A stretch of DNA of 64,000 nt from Desulforhopalus sp. (GCA_030247675.1 JAOTRX010000007.1:1-64000), one strand, 5' to 3'. Counted from the first letter of the stretch, positions 34,789 to 42,912 are shown. Translations and numbers: made by a program. The notes: generated by a model not told the origin, from the sequence alone.

Positions 34789-35058
34789 ATGAAAAAAATT
34801 CTTTCAGTTACCGGAATCATTGCCTTAGTCGCCATCATTACTTTTGATGCCTATGCTGCGACCCCAGGAACAGCCAATCCATCAAACCAAGCGACACAGC
34901 AGGGTTTTATGAGCGCAGATTTCACTTCAACCAATGCTATGGAGGATGATTCTTATTCTGAATACGGATACCGTTCACGTAGTAACGGAGGAAATCACGG
35001 GGGCAGTAGCAGTAGAGGTGGGCATCAAAGCAGCAGGTCAAGAGGCAGACATCATTGA
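34789..35058 (+). CDS. Small secreted Gly/Ser/Arg/His-rich protein
   Basis: 89 residues with a signal peptide (1-23, ending AYA). The mature protein is hydrophilic: an acidic patch (MEDDSYSEYGY) and then a low-complexity Gly/Ser/Arg/His tail ending GRHH. Strong AAGGAG site. Its own sigma-54 promoter and UAS place it under a ZraR-type regulator. The signal peptide resembles that of the zraP3 protein (KKITSLTGIIVL). No family recognised; a metal- or surface-binding role is conceivable. Confidence 0.7.
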   Translation: MKKILSVTGIIALVAIITFDAYAATPGTANPSNQATQQGFMSADFTSTNAMEDDSYSEYGYRSRSNGGNHGGSSSRGGHQSSRSRGRHH

Positions 35059-35100
35059 GATCTTGTAAACTTTCAACCTAACACCCCACAAGGGAGCACA

Positions 35101-35153
35101 AGTACCTTCACAAAATTCATTCTTAAAAAACAAGAATGAATTTCTAAGGTACT
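35101..35153. repeat. Interrupted stem-loop downstream of the secreted protein gene
   Basis: AGTACCTT and AAATTCATTCTT pair with AAGAATGAATTT and AAGGTACT around an A-rich loop, giving about 20 paired bases with a small internal bulge. It may stabilise the 3' end of the mRNA. Confidence 0.5.
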
Positions 35154-35177
35154 AACTATAAAAGCCTTTCAAATATG

Positions 35178-35213
35178 CCATTGCCGTGAAAGAACAATCT
35201 TTCGCGACAATGG
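35178..35213 (+). terminator. Terminator after the small secreted protein gene
   Basis: CCATTGCCGTGAAAGA and TCTTTCGCGACAATGG form a 16-bp stem (two mismatched or wobble positions) with an ACAA loop, followed by TTTATTTTAT on the plus strand. Confidence 0.6.
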
Positions 35214-35313
35214 TTTATTTTATCTTCGAGCATTCCACAGGTACCCCAATTATCCCCACGCCCTCAGAAGAGCCCCTGCACGAACAATGGATGGGAAAAT
35301 TGCGAGCAAACCT

Positions 35314-35637
35314 TTACGAGCGCCATCCCACCACGATAATCGCCATACCAAGCAAGGTGACACCTGCACCAATCCAATCATAAGTAGATAACTCAACTCC
35401 ATCAACCATTCGCAGCCAGACTAGGGCTGTTGTCACATAGACCCCGCCGTAGGCCGCATACACCCGACCGCTGGCAACAGGATGCAGGCTCAGCAACCAA
35501 ACAAACAGAACAAGGCTTACGGCAGCAGGCAACAGCAACCAAAGAGTCCCGCCCTTACGCAACCACAAATAGGGCAGGAAGCAGCCGATGATTTCTGCCA
35601 AAGCTGTGGCGATGAAGAGCAATGTGGTTTTCAGCAT
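35314..35637 (-). CDS. ynfA: YnfA-family small membrane protein (second copy)
   Basis: 107 residues, nearly the same as the protein at 11765-12088 ([42 protein letters not shown]). Four helices fill the protein. Start 35637 (MLKTT) matches the first copy. It is the only minus-strand gene between two sigma-54-controlled plus-strand transcripts. Substrate unknown. Confidence 0.85.
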   Translation of the reverse strand: MLKTTLLFIATALAEIIGCFLPYLWLRKGGTLWLLLPAAVSLVLFVWLLSLHPVASGRVYAAYGGVYVTTALVWLRMVDGVELSTYDWIGAGVTLLGMAIIVVGWRS

Positions 35638-35710
35638 CGGCGTCACGAAATGGCATATTTTCAGAATAATTTTCCAGCGACTCTGTACGACATAGCCATA
35701 CGATACGTTG

Positions 35711-35727
35711 TGTCTAAAAATTAATCA
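35711..35727 (+). promoter_or_regulatory. Candidate UAS upstream of the zraP3 operon
   Basis: TGTCTAAAAATTAATCA matches the motif at 34547 in 15 of 17 positions and the left half of the dyad at 2255. It lies 127 bp before the sigma-54 promoter at 35854, the same spacing as at the 34690 promoter. Confidence 0.55.
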
Positions 35728-35853
35728 TTAGCAGTCGTGTATGTGCAATAATTAAGCATTGCTCTATATGGCGCGCAAGTGAATTTTATTCGAAAAATGA
35801 AACAATGAGAAAAATATACAATAATATTCAAGTGATATATAAACAAAATAATC

Positions 35854-35869
35854 TGGCATAGCAATTGCC
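35854..35869 (+). promoter_or_regulatory. Sigma-54 promoter of the zraP3-SHOCT-TPR-repeat operon
   Basis: TGGCATAGCAATTGCC has the invariant GG and GC 10 bases apart and a TTGC -12 block, 90 bp before the ATG at 35959. It is itself part of the partial palindrome TGGC...GCCA. Confidence 0.7.
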
Positions 35870-35958
35870 ATAAGCTGTACAACACCATGGACTGCAGAAA
35901 AATGATTGCTGTGGCCTGGGCAAACAATCCGATTTTTTTAAACAAGGAGTCATTCAGT

Positions 35959-36372
35959 ATGAAGAAAATTACCTCACTCACCGGAATCATTGTCTTGGCT
36001 GTGCTGCTCTCAACCAGTGCTTATGCCGTAAACAAAGAAACAGGCACTACTATCAATCCACCCAATCAGCAGGATTTTTATGAGAAAACCGCTCCTCTCC
36101 GGACGACTCTTGCCGCAGACCAGGCGGAGTTTAATGCTCTTATGGCGGGAACAAATCCTGACTCCAAGCGTATTAGATCCTTGGCTGAAAACATCAGCAA
36201 AACACAGGACGAATTGCGAAATGTCGCAGGTACCTACGCCGATCAGGTGATGGGTTCCGGGGGAGGCCATCATATGGCCATGAATGGCAATGGCCATAAT
36301 GGGCAGGAACCACATATAAACGGTTCCATGGAAGGACACATGAACAATTCCTATATGGGCTGCTGCCGCTAA
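35959..36372 (+). CDS. zraP: ZraP-like periplasmic metal-stress protein (copy 3)
   Basis: 137 residues with a signal peptide (1-22, ending AYA). The core QDFYEKTAPLRTTLAADQAEFNALMAGTNPDSKRI is homologous to copies 1 and 2, and the His/Met/Cys-rich C-terminus (GGHHMAMNGNGHNGQEPHIN) ends CCR. AAGGAG precedes ATG 35959. First gene of a four-gene operon under a sigma-54 promoter. It lacks the CYWDGYWGG segment of the other copies and has more His, so its metal preference may differ. Confidence 0.83.
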   Translation: MKKITSLTGIIVLAVLLSTSAYAVNKETGTTINPPNQQDFYEKTAPLRTTLAADQAEFNALMAGTNPDSKRIRSLAENISKTQDELRNVAGTYADQVMGSGGGHHMAMNGNGHNGQEPHINGSMEGHMNNSYMGCCR

Positions 36373-36448
36373 GTGATCGTATGCATTCCAGCCGTGGAAA
36401 AATCTTTTTACGGCTGGAATCACCGTAATTTTCAAACAGGTAATAACA

Positions 36449-36724
36449 ATGTGGTTTCATGGAGATGGATGTTGCAGCGGCTACGGACAATGGTTTTCAA
36501 GTCATTGGGTTACCGGCCTCGGCATCAATCTGATTATCTTTTTCGTCCTGATTTTCTTGCTGTATAAGCTGACCCGATTTTTCTCGTCAACACCTCCGAA
36601 AAACCACGATGTCAAAGATTCTCTTGCAATTCTCGACCTACGGCTAGCCAACGGCACTATCAGCCTGGAAGACTATCGGAAGATCCGGAGTGTTCTCCAA
36701 CAAGAGCGCCATGATGGCTTGTGA
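36449..36724 (+). CDS. SHOCT membrane protein (copy 3)
   Basis: 91 residues beginning MWFHGDGCCSGYGQWF, with one membrane span (about residues 27-44) and a SHOCT motif (SLAILDLRLANGTISLEDYRKI). It follows zraP3 by 76 bp. It keeps the aromatic Cys-bearing N-terminus (MW...C) of the other two SHOCT copies, which may face the periplasm and contact metal or ZraP (inference). Confidence 0.78.
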   Translation: MWFHGDGCCSGYGQWFSSHWVTGLGINLIIFFVLIFLLYKLTRFFSSTPPKNHDVKDSLAILDLRLANGTISLEDYRKIRSVLQQERHDGL

Positions 36725-36808
36725 TTTTTGGAATTTGATGCCGGACTAACAATACAAGGTATAGACACACACGCTTCGTATCGTTTTAAACTCATTGAGG
36801 TAACTAAT

Positions 36809-37792
36809 ATGATGTACAGGAAACTTATGGTGCTGGTTTTCCTAGCAACCATTGTTTCGGGATGCGGATTTGCCGACATCCTTAACACAACCAAAGGCGA
36901 TCGATATTTGAAAACCGGGGAATACAGTGAGGCGGAAACAACCTTTAAAGAGACTGTCAGGAAAAATCCGGACGATCATGTGTCTCAATATTATTTGGGC
37001 CGTTTTCTTCTTGCTCAGGGCAAGGAGTCGGAGTCTTTACCGTATTTCAAAAAGGCAGCCGTCCTTGATTCAGGGAACGCAGATTATCAATTCTGGCTTG
37101 GTGTCGCCCATGGCAAACTGGGAGATGTCAATGCTGAAAGGGTACAGTATGAACGAACCTTGAAAATCGACAGTAACTATCTGCTGGCGAATCTCTACTT
37201 GGGGCACCTGCGCTTACAGAACTGGGAATTCAGGCAGGCGATCAAAGCCTACGATGCAGTGCTGAAGGAAGAGCCGACGAATGCGACGGCTCTCTATAAC
37301 AGAGCGCTGAGTTTGGACCTCGAAGGAAAGGATACTTCGGCGAAAGCGGCATGGCTGAAATATCTGAAATGGTACCCTGCCGGACGATATGCGCAGAAGG
37401 CAACCGATCGTCTCAATACGCTCGGGGATTTTTCTTATGAAAACCACTTTTTCGGCAGGCGGACCATAACTCTTACCGAGATTAAGTATTCACCATCGGG
37501 GAATAGCGTCGATATCTCTTCAATTTCCTCCTTGCGTCTGGTCGGGGCCATCCTTGCCAACCTTAATAAAGGGACGCTCCAGGTTGTTGTTTACGCAAAT
37601 AAAGATACTGAACTCGCACGGCAAAGAGCATTGGCGGTCAAAACGACCTTGCTTGAACTTGTTCCTGCCATCGCTGCGGATCGTATCAAGATAAGTTGGT
37701 TTGGCGTGCCGGAAAAGGACATTCACGGAGGCAAGGCATATGCTAAAGACCAATCGGTTAGGTTCTTCCTTACGGACTGGAAAGAGGCTTGA
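36809..37792 (+). CDS. TPR lipoprotein with OmpA-like C-terminus (second copy)
   Basis: 327 residues with lipobox VSGC (Cys19). TPRs include YLKTGEYSEAETTFKETV, SQYYLGRFLLAQGKESESLPYF and ALYNRALSLDLEGKDTSA. The OmpA-like C-terminus has LQVVVYANKDTELARQRALAV and RIKISWFGVPEKD. It is homologous throughout to the lipoprotein at 18535-19554. ATG 36809 is preceded by TTGAGG. It lies between SHOCT and repeat-protein genes, mirroring the first cluster's order. Confidence 0.8.
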   Translation: MMYRKLMVLVFLATIVSGCGFADILNTTKGDRYLKTGEYSEAETTFKETVRKNPDDHVSQYYLGRFLLAQGKESESLPYFKKAAVLDSGNADYQFWLGVAHGKLGDVNAERVQYERTLKIDSNYLLANLYLGHLRLQNWEFRQAIKAYDAVLKEEPTNATALYNRALSLDLEGKDTSAKAAWLKYLKWYPAGRYAQKATDRLNTLGDFSYENHFFGRRTITLTEIKYSPSGNSVDISSISSLRLVGAILANLNKGTLQVVVYANKDTELARQRALAVKTTLLELVPAIAADRIKISWFGVPEKDIHGGKAYAKDQSVRFFLTDWKEA

Positions 37793-37847
37793 GTTAACTA
37801 GGTTCAGCACCTGTCTTGACTATTAAGTTACAATGAGAGGAAAAAAC

Positions 37848-39212
37848 ATGAAAACGAAGCGGTACCTTAAAAATGTGATGTTAACCCTTGCTGTCACGGG
37901 GATGTGCCTGCCGGTATTAGCCGGGGCACAGGAAAACCAACGGACGCAAGCAAGTTATTCGAATGCCGCCAAGGCAGAACAGGCCGCAAGTATGGCGAAA
38001 CGAGATGCAAACTCGACTGATCCGTCGCTGCAGGCGGCTCTTGCCAACCTCATTGAAGCTGAGGCCCAAATGGGAAAGGTGAAAAAATCCGACAATCAAG
38101 GCCAGATGATGTCGAGCAAAGCGGCTCTTGATAGCGCCGAACATCAGTATACCGGGATGCTATCGAAAGCAACGGGGGTATCGGAAAAAGAGATCGGCGA
38201 TATGCATAAAGCCGGAGTTTCCTGGTCCGACGTCGCTACTGAACTGGGGGTGCAGGCTAGAACAGGGAAGATGGCGCAAGACGGCCAAAAGAAAACAGGA
38301 AATAGCCATCTGACCAACATTGATGCAAAGGGTGAAACGCACCAGGGTAAAGTGGGCAGTGGTCACTTGGTCGGCACCGAGGCAAAAGGTGAAACGCACC
38401 AAGGTAAAGTGGGCAGCGGTCACTTGGCTGACACCGATGCAAAGGGTGAAACGCACCAGGGTAAAGTGGGCAGTGGTCACTTGGTCGGCACCGAGGCAAA
38501 AGGTGAAACGCACCAAGGTAAAGTGGGCAGCGGTCACTTGGTCGGCACCGAGGCAAAAGGTGAAACGCACCAAGGTAAAGTGGGCAGCGGTCACTTGGCT
38601 GACACCGATGCAAAAAGTGAAACGCACCAAGGTAAAGTGGGCAGCGGTCACTTGACCGACTCTGATGCAAAGGGTGAAACGCACCAGGGTAAAGTGGGCA
38701 GCGGTCACTTGGCCGACACCGATGCAAAGGGTGAAACGCACCAAGGTAAAGTGGGCAGCGGTCACTTGACCGACTCTGATGCAAAGGGTGAAACGCACCA
38801 GGGTAAAGTGGGCAGCGGGCAGGTGGATAGTGGCGCCACGAGTTCCATGATGGGGTTCAAATCAGAGGATATCGCGGAGGCTAGTGCCAGAAATCCGGGT
38901 TTGGGAAAAGATCAGGGTCATGTGGCAGGTACGCAGTCCGCCATGCATGACAGTGGCAGCACCGGCATGATGTCCGGTGCCGTTGGTTTAAGTAATGGCA
39001 TGGGAAGCGGCGGTAGTTCGAGTGGCGGTCACGGTAAGGACGGCGTCGGAGATAGCGGTCATAGTAGTGACGGCCGTGGCAGCGGTGGTAGTGGTGGTGG
39101 CCATGGTGGTGATGGCGGTGGTAGTGGTAGCGGTGGCAGCGGTGGCAGCGGTGGCGGTCATGGTGGAGACGGCGGCGGTAGTGGCGGCGGTAGTGGCGGC
39201 GGTCATCGTTAA
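37848..39212 (+). CDS. Secreted 19-residue-repeat protein with Gly/His-rich tail
   Basis: 454 residues. Signal peptide (about 1-26, ending LAGA), a helical Ala-rich region (residues 27-155, YSNAAKAEQAASMAKRD), then eight full and one partial 19-residue repeats, GETHQGKVGSGHLVGTEAK and variants with ADTDAK or TDSDAK. A Gly/Ser/Asp/His tail (SGGSGGGHGGDGGGSG) closes the protein. Each repeat has two His. It occupies the same position in its operon as the Met-rich protein at 15680 does in the first cluster, and the tails are similar. Function unknown; a metal-binding or matrix role is inferred. Confidence 0.8.
   Translation: MKTKRYLKNVMLTLAVTGMCLPVLAGAQENQRTQASYSNAAKAEQAASMAKRDANSTDPSLQAALANLIEAEAQMGKVKKSDNQGQMMSSKAALDSAEHQYTGMLSKATGVSEKEIGDMHKAGVSWSDVATELGVQARTGKMAQDGQKKTGNSHLTNIDAKGETHQGKVGSGHLVGTEAKGETHQGKVGSGHLADTDAKGETHQGKVGSGHLVGTEAKGETHQGKVGSGHLVGTEAKGETHQGKVGSGHLADTDAKSETHQGKVGSGHLTDSDAKGETHQGKVGSGHLADTDAKGETHQGKVGSGHLTDSDAKGETHQGKVGSGQVDSGATSSMMGFKSEDIAEASARNPGLGKDQGHVAGTQSAMHDSGSTGMMSGAVGLSNGMGSGGSSSGGHGKDGVGDSGHSSDGRGSGGSGGGHGGDGGGSGSGGSGGSGGGHGGDGGGSGGGSGGGHR
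38331..38822 (+). repeat. Tandem 57-bp coding repeats (8.6 copies)
   Basis: Eight 57-bp units plus a partial ninth within the secreted repeat protein. The first 36 bases of each unit are almost invariant and the last 21 come in three versions (VGTEAK, ADTDAK, TDSDAK) arranged in mixed order, so units have been shuffled or duplicated in blocks. Confidence 0.9.
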
Positions 39213-39799
39213 CCTTGCTTATTTCTTGCAAATATCCATACTATTACCTAATAACAGAGCATTTTGAAGAATGAGGATTTTCGTTCAAAATCAAGGCATG
39301 CGAGAAATTTTCCCCAGGCATATGGCTAATATTTCGAGGATAAAATTTTGAGCATAACGCAGAGGTTGGACGAAAAGAGCATTTTGCAAAAGGCTCGACA
39401 GTGTTTAAAGTCTGGCTGGCTCCTTCGGGAGTCAGTCAGGTCGGGCTGCAAAGTAATATTCTGTAAGAATTGAAACTCGATTCCGATACTCCAATCTTCC
39501 AACCCAGGCTCAGCTCAGGAATCTTTCCGATGCGTATTCAGCCGCTCATTTTCGGTTGTCCCGGCTTTACCAAGTTTTTCCTACCCAGCTGTGTGCCCCA
39601 TGCTCTTTCAAATTCGTATTCTTTACCGCAGGCGTCGCTACAAAAATGCCATTTCTTTGGACCAATTCAAGTAATTGCGAAAAGTGCCTTGATGGAGTAG
39701 CTTGTGATGCACGTTACCAGGTGGCGCTTTATTGGAAAGCTGTATAATCACCCATGAGGAAAGCGGTTTCGTGTCACCTATCACCTGCTGGGAACACAA
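39213..39799. other. 587-bp intergenic region before the D,D-peptidase gene
   Basis: Short open frames (39470-39700, 39556-39747) lack a convincing start or family and are not annotated. The main feature is a plus-strand RNA structure at 39393-39446, listed separately. A TATAAT near 39742 could be part of the promoter for the gene at 39800. Confidence 0.5.
39393..39446 (+). ncRNA. Candidate structured RNA with UUCG-capped hairpin
   Basis: CTGGCTGGCTCC and GGAGTCAGTCAG form a 12-bp stem closed by a C(UUCG)G tetraloop. An outer stem, GCTCGAC with GTCGGGC, stacks beneath, leaving a 12-nt bulge on the 5' side. All wobble pairs are G-U only if the plus strand is transcribed. No U-run follows, so it is not a simple terminator. 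Family not recognised. Confidence 0.45.
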
Positions 39800-40915
39800 A
39801 TGAATATCGGATTGAAAGTTGCGTTGATTATTTTTGTGATGGGGGGCGGATGTTCATTCTTCGGTGATGTGCGTGCTACCGAAAGACACATTGTCAATAA
39901 ATCTGTTGCGCGAAAGAACGCGGTGAAACCTGCTGCGAACAAGTCAACCGCAATGAATACGAAGAAGCAAAAGACAGCCAGAATAGCCAAAATTGCCACA
40001 CCAATTTCTTCGGAATCTGTTCGGTACCCCGGCAAACTATCTGTTCAGTCAGGGGCGGCGCTAGTCATTGAGCAACACACTGGTGGTGATGCGCTTTTCC
40101 AGAAAAATGCCAACCAGATTGTGCCGATTGCCTCTATTACCAAACTGATGACCGCGATGGTGGTGTTGGATAGCTCGCCAATCTTGGACGCACCGATTGT
40201 GATCACTGATGACGATGTGGATTATTTACGTGGAAGCCGCTCTCGTTTGCCTGTCGGTTCTGTCATTTCCCGCAAAACTGCCCTGCTTTTGGCACTGATG
40301 TCTTCGGAGAACAGAGCAGCTAATGCACTAGCGTGCCATTATCCAGGTGGGATGCGCGTTTTTTTGTCGGCGATGAATAGTAAGGCGAAGGAACTCGGCA
40401 TGTTGAATACCCGCTTTGAAGATCCGACCGGCCTTACCAGCAACAATGTTTCAACTGCAATTGACTTGGCCAAGATGGTTGCTGCAGCTCACAAGTATCA
40501 ACTCATTCGGGAGCTTACGACTACTGCAGAGGCAAAAGTTGAGGTTGATGGTCAGGATCTGGCATATCGCAATACCAATCCCCTGGTGAGGAGTCCGGCT
40601 TGGGATGTGGGGGTTTCCAAGACAGGTTATATTAGTGAAGCAGGAAAGTGTCTTGTGATGCAGGCGCGTCTTGCTGAAAAACCCGTGATCATCGTTCTTC
40701 TTGATTCAGCAGGCGCGCTGACTCGTGTTGGCGATGCAAACCGGATCAAACAGTGGATGGAGAACATCTACACCTCCCGCAAGCAGTCCATACAAACCGT
40801 TGCTATGCAGATGAATGGTTGCAATCCGAGCCGAGTCGGGTTCAAGTCAGTAACTTCCGGTCAGAAAATTGCAGCAGGAAAAAAACATAGACACCTCAAT
40901 AAAGCAAATTGTTAG
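39800..40915 (+). CDS. pbpG: D-Ala-D-Ala endopeptidase/carboxypeptidase (PbpG/DacA-like)
   Basis: 371 residues with a signal sequence. Serine peptidase S11 motifs: SITK (Ser112, Lys115), SEN (169-171) and KTG (SKTGYI). A Lys/Ala-rich linker (residues 30-65) precedes the catalytic domain. It cuts peptidoglycan cross-links or trims stem peptides in the periplasm. The Lys/Arg-rich C-terminal tail has no membrane anchor. It is monocistronic, with a GC hairpin (CCGGC-AAA-GCCGG) about 40 bp after the stop. Confidence 0.88.
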   Translation: MNIGLKVALIIFVMGGGCSFFGDVRATERHIVNKSVARKNAVKPAANKSTAMNTKKQKTARIAKIATPISSESVRYPGKLSVQSGAALVIEQHTGGDALFQKNANQIVPIASITKLMTAMVVLDSSPILDAPIVITDDDVDYLRGSRSRLPVGSVISRKTALLLALMSSENRAANALACHYPGGMRVFLSAMNSKAKELGMLNTRFEDPTGLTSNNVSTAIDLAKMVAAAHKYQLIRELTTTAEAKVEVDGQDLAYRNTNPLVRSPAWDVGVSKTGYISEAGKCLVMQARLAEKPVIIVLLDSAGALTRVGDANRIKQWMENIYTSRKQSIQTVAMQMNGCNPSRVGFKSVTSGQKIAAGKKHRHLNKANC

Positions 40916-41028
40916 TTTAATAAATCAACGACAAACGGTCGCTTGTCGTGTGCCACCGGCAAAGCCGGAGGTACACGACTCGTATTCTTCATTGTAAATG
41001 TTGCGACAAGTGGGTCATTTCCTTGTCA

Positions 41029-42912
41029 ATGCCCTTTCATCATATGCCTATGTTTAAGGTCGGCATCAAAAGGATTTGGACGATCAACACCGTCTTCTTG
41101 TCGATGCTGGTCGTGACACCCTTGGTGCAGGCTCAACTTCGCGACTCTGACTTGGAATCGAGCTATCGATTTCTCATCAGCGACCGGGATAAATCTGACG
41201 GCATCCTCTACACGGCCACAGCCGGAAAACTCCAAGGTCGGCGACTTCCACTCAGTTTTACCGATAGTGCAGAATATTGGGGGGCGTATGTGTGTCGATT
41301 GCCAGGGAATACCTGCATTATTACTGATATCTACAATCCGCGAACCTATTCGCTGACACCACAAAAATTGCCTGCAGGCGATCTACAAACCGAACGTATC
41401 AACATCCATAACGGCACCAACATCTACGATGCTGCTACCTGGCAAATTGCCGTAATGCTAGGCCAGGTTATCAATCGATTTCCCGTACCGCACAATCAGG
41501 ACACCTATGCTCTAGTCAGCAATCAAAATCACCTGCTGAGAGACGGCTACAACGGTAATTCCAGCAATATTATTGCTGGAGAAAACCGCGCCGTGACTGC
41601 AGGCAAGCTCTTTACCTATAATCAAGAGGTCATCACCGATCACAAACAGTCTTACGCCTTTCGCATGCTGCCCAAGAATTGGTTGTCGACTGACCCCTTT
41701 ATGGGAACCTCATATGCTGATTATATTACAACCGAAGGTTTGCCGACGCAAAATCCTGAATATCAACTCGGCAAGGTCTCTTGGAGTGACTGGAAGCCGA
41801 TCACCGGCGAAAATGCCTGGGCCTTTTTATTGGGACCGCTGCAAGCCGCTTATATCCATTACGTCATCGATCAGAAATCTGCCTTTGTCCCGTTGCACGA
41901 TCCCGCCGTGCAAAGCGCCCTGGAAATATTGCCGACCTTTGCGGCGATGCAATCTCCATCGGGAGGTGTGTACTTTGCCCCAGCAGAAACGGTAATCAAT
42001 CAGGGGGACCAGTTGGTCGATCCCTATGAAGTGGCGGTTGAAAACAATTTGTCCTTGTATGCGGGTTTAAAAGTACTACGCGCTACCCTGCAGGCGTCGG
42101 TAATACATGAAAAAAATTTAAATGCCAACGATAAGGTGACGATTAACGAGGCATTACAACTGGGTAGTGCGATGATCAACGGCGGTGTGCTCAATAAAAA
42201 TCGTACCACCTCGGGCCTTCTCTCTTTCTTTAAGAATTCGGCCTGGCAGAATGGTGAGTTTGTCCAAGGAGGCCGTGCCGATGACCCGAGCAGTACTATT
42301 AAGTGGATACCGAACCTTCAAACAAAAGCGGTAGATGTCAATACCTGGGGCATCATTGCCCTCGGGCCTCTGCAAATCGACTCATGGTTTGGCTTTGGTG
42401 CCGCCTATCAAAACTGGCAACAGGTAAAACAATGGGGTGGGTATGGTATAGGCAAAACGCTTTGGGGCGTTGGTTTCTCGGATCAGGATGGCAACGGCAT
42501 TGATACGAGCGGCAATTACCGACAAGGTATCCTCTCCACTGAATGGACCGCAGGTGCAATCATCATGCTGCGCAGCCTGAGAGCCTATTATCAAACAATT
42601 CCGCCTGAATCTTCACAGTATTTGGAGGCGAAGCGGTTTCTGGAAACCCTCAAATTGGAGGAGCAATCGATGCTGGAGGCAATAAAGAAAATGCGAGTTG
42701 ATACCTATGCAACGGTTCCGTTCCCTGACCAGCCGCAGAATTACCTCCAATTACTGCCCATCGGGCAAACTCGGCCCTATATCTACGCGAGCAAACGGTA
42801 TTTGATTCCCTTTGGGTGGTATGCCAATCCGATTCCCAGCACTTGCGCAACAGCATGGATCATTATGGTGGCAGATGATTATAATCCTTTTGCGTACGGT
42901 GGTGGATATTAG
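41029..42912 (+). CDS. Large secreted protein, possible six-hairpin glycosidase-like fold
   Basis: About 627 residues. The start is uncertain (ATGs at 41029, 41044 and 41050); all leave a signal peptide ending VQAQ. The mature chain shows spaced helical motifs rich in Trp and aromatic residues (GENAWAFLLGPLQAAYIHYV, NNLSLYAGLKVLRATLQ, EWTAGAIIMLRSLRAYY, FGWYANPIPSTCATAWII). These resemble an (alpha/alpha)6-type carbohydrate-active protein, but I cannot name a family or catalytic residues. It stands alone between pbpG and a convergent zinc-finger gene. Confidence 0.62.
   Translation: MPFHHMPMFKVGIKRIWTINTVFLSMLVVTPLVQAQLRDSDLESSYRFLISDRDKSDGILYTATAGKLQGRRLPLSFTDSAEYWGAYVCRLPGNTCIITDIYNPRTYSLTPQKLPAGDLQTERINIHNGTNIYDAATWQIAVMLGQVINRFPVPHNQDTYALVSNQNHLLRDGYNGNSSNIIAGENRAVTAGKLFTYNQEVITDHKQSYAFRMLPKNWLSTDPFMGTSYADYITTEGLPTQNPEYQLGKVSWSDWKPITGENAWAFLLGPLQAAYIHYVIDQKSAFVPLHDPAVQSALEILPTFAAMQSPSGGVYFAPAETVINQGDQLVDPYEVAVENNLSLYAGLKVLRATLQASVIHEKNLNANDKVTINEALQLGSAMINGGVLNKNRTTSGLLSFFKNSAWQNGEFVQGGRADDPSSTIKWIPNLQTKAVDVNTWGIIALGPLQIDSWFGFGAAYQNWQQVKQWGGYGIGKTLWGVGFSDQDGNGIDTSGNYRQGILSTEWTAGAIIMLRSLRAYYQTIPPESSQYLEAKRFLETLKLEEQSMLEAIKKMRVDTYATVPFPDQPQNYLQLLPIGQTRPYIYASKRYLIPFGWYANPIPSTCATAWIIMVADDYNPFAYGGGY

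Larger units (their letters stand above)
35638..35958. other. 321-bp intergenic region upstream of the zraP3 operon
   Basis: No gene is supported. It holds the UAS at 35711-35727 and the sigma-54 promoter at 35854-35869. The stretch between them is very AT-rich (about 35755-35850), which could help DNA bending between activator and promoter. Confidence 0.6.

Noticed and set aside
35721-35990. Minus-strand hydrophobic open frame
   Set aside because: It runs through the AT-rich sigma-54 promoter region of zraP3 and its hydrophobicity reflects AT content.
38160-38798. Minus-strand open frames opposite the 57-bp repeats
   Set aside because: They are the antisense of the repeat array and simply inherit its periodicity.
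38331-38822. CRISPR array
   Set aside because: Units are contiguous 57-bp coding repeats with no unique spacers and keep one open frame; no cas genes are near.
39393-39446. Cyclic-di-GMP (GEMM) riboswitch
   Set aside because: The conserved GEMM core and tetraloop-receptor pattern could not be found; only a generic hairpin is supported.
39556-39747. Small Cys-containing open frame (63 residues)
   Set aside because: Some Cys pairs are present, but there is no ribosome-binding site, no signal peptide and no recognisable family; it overlaps another equally weak frame.
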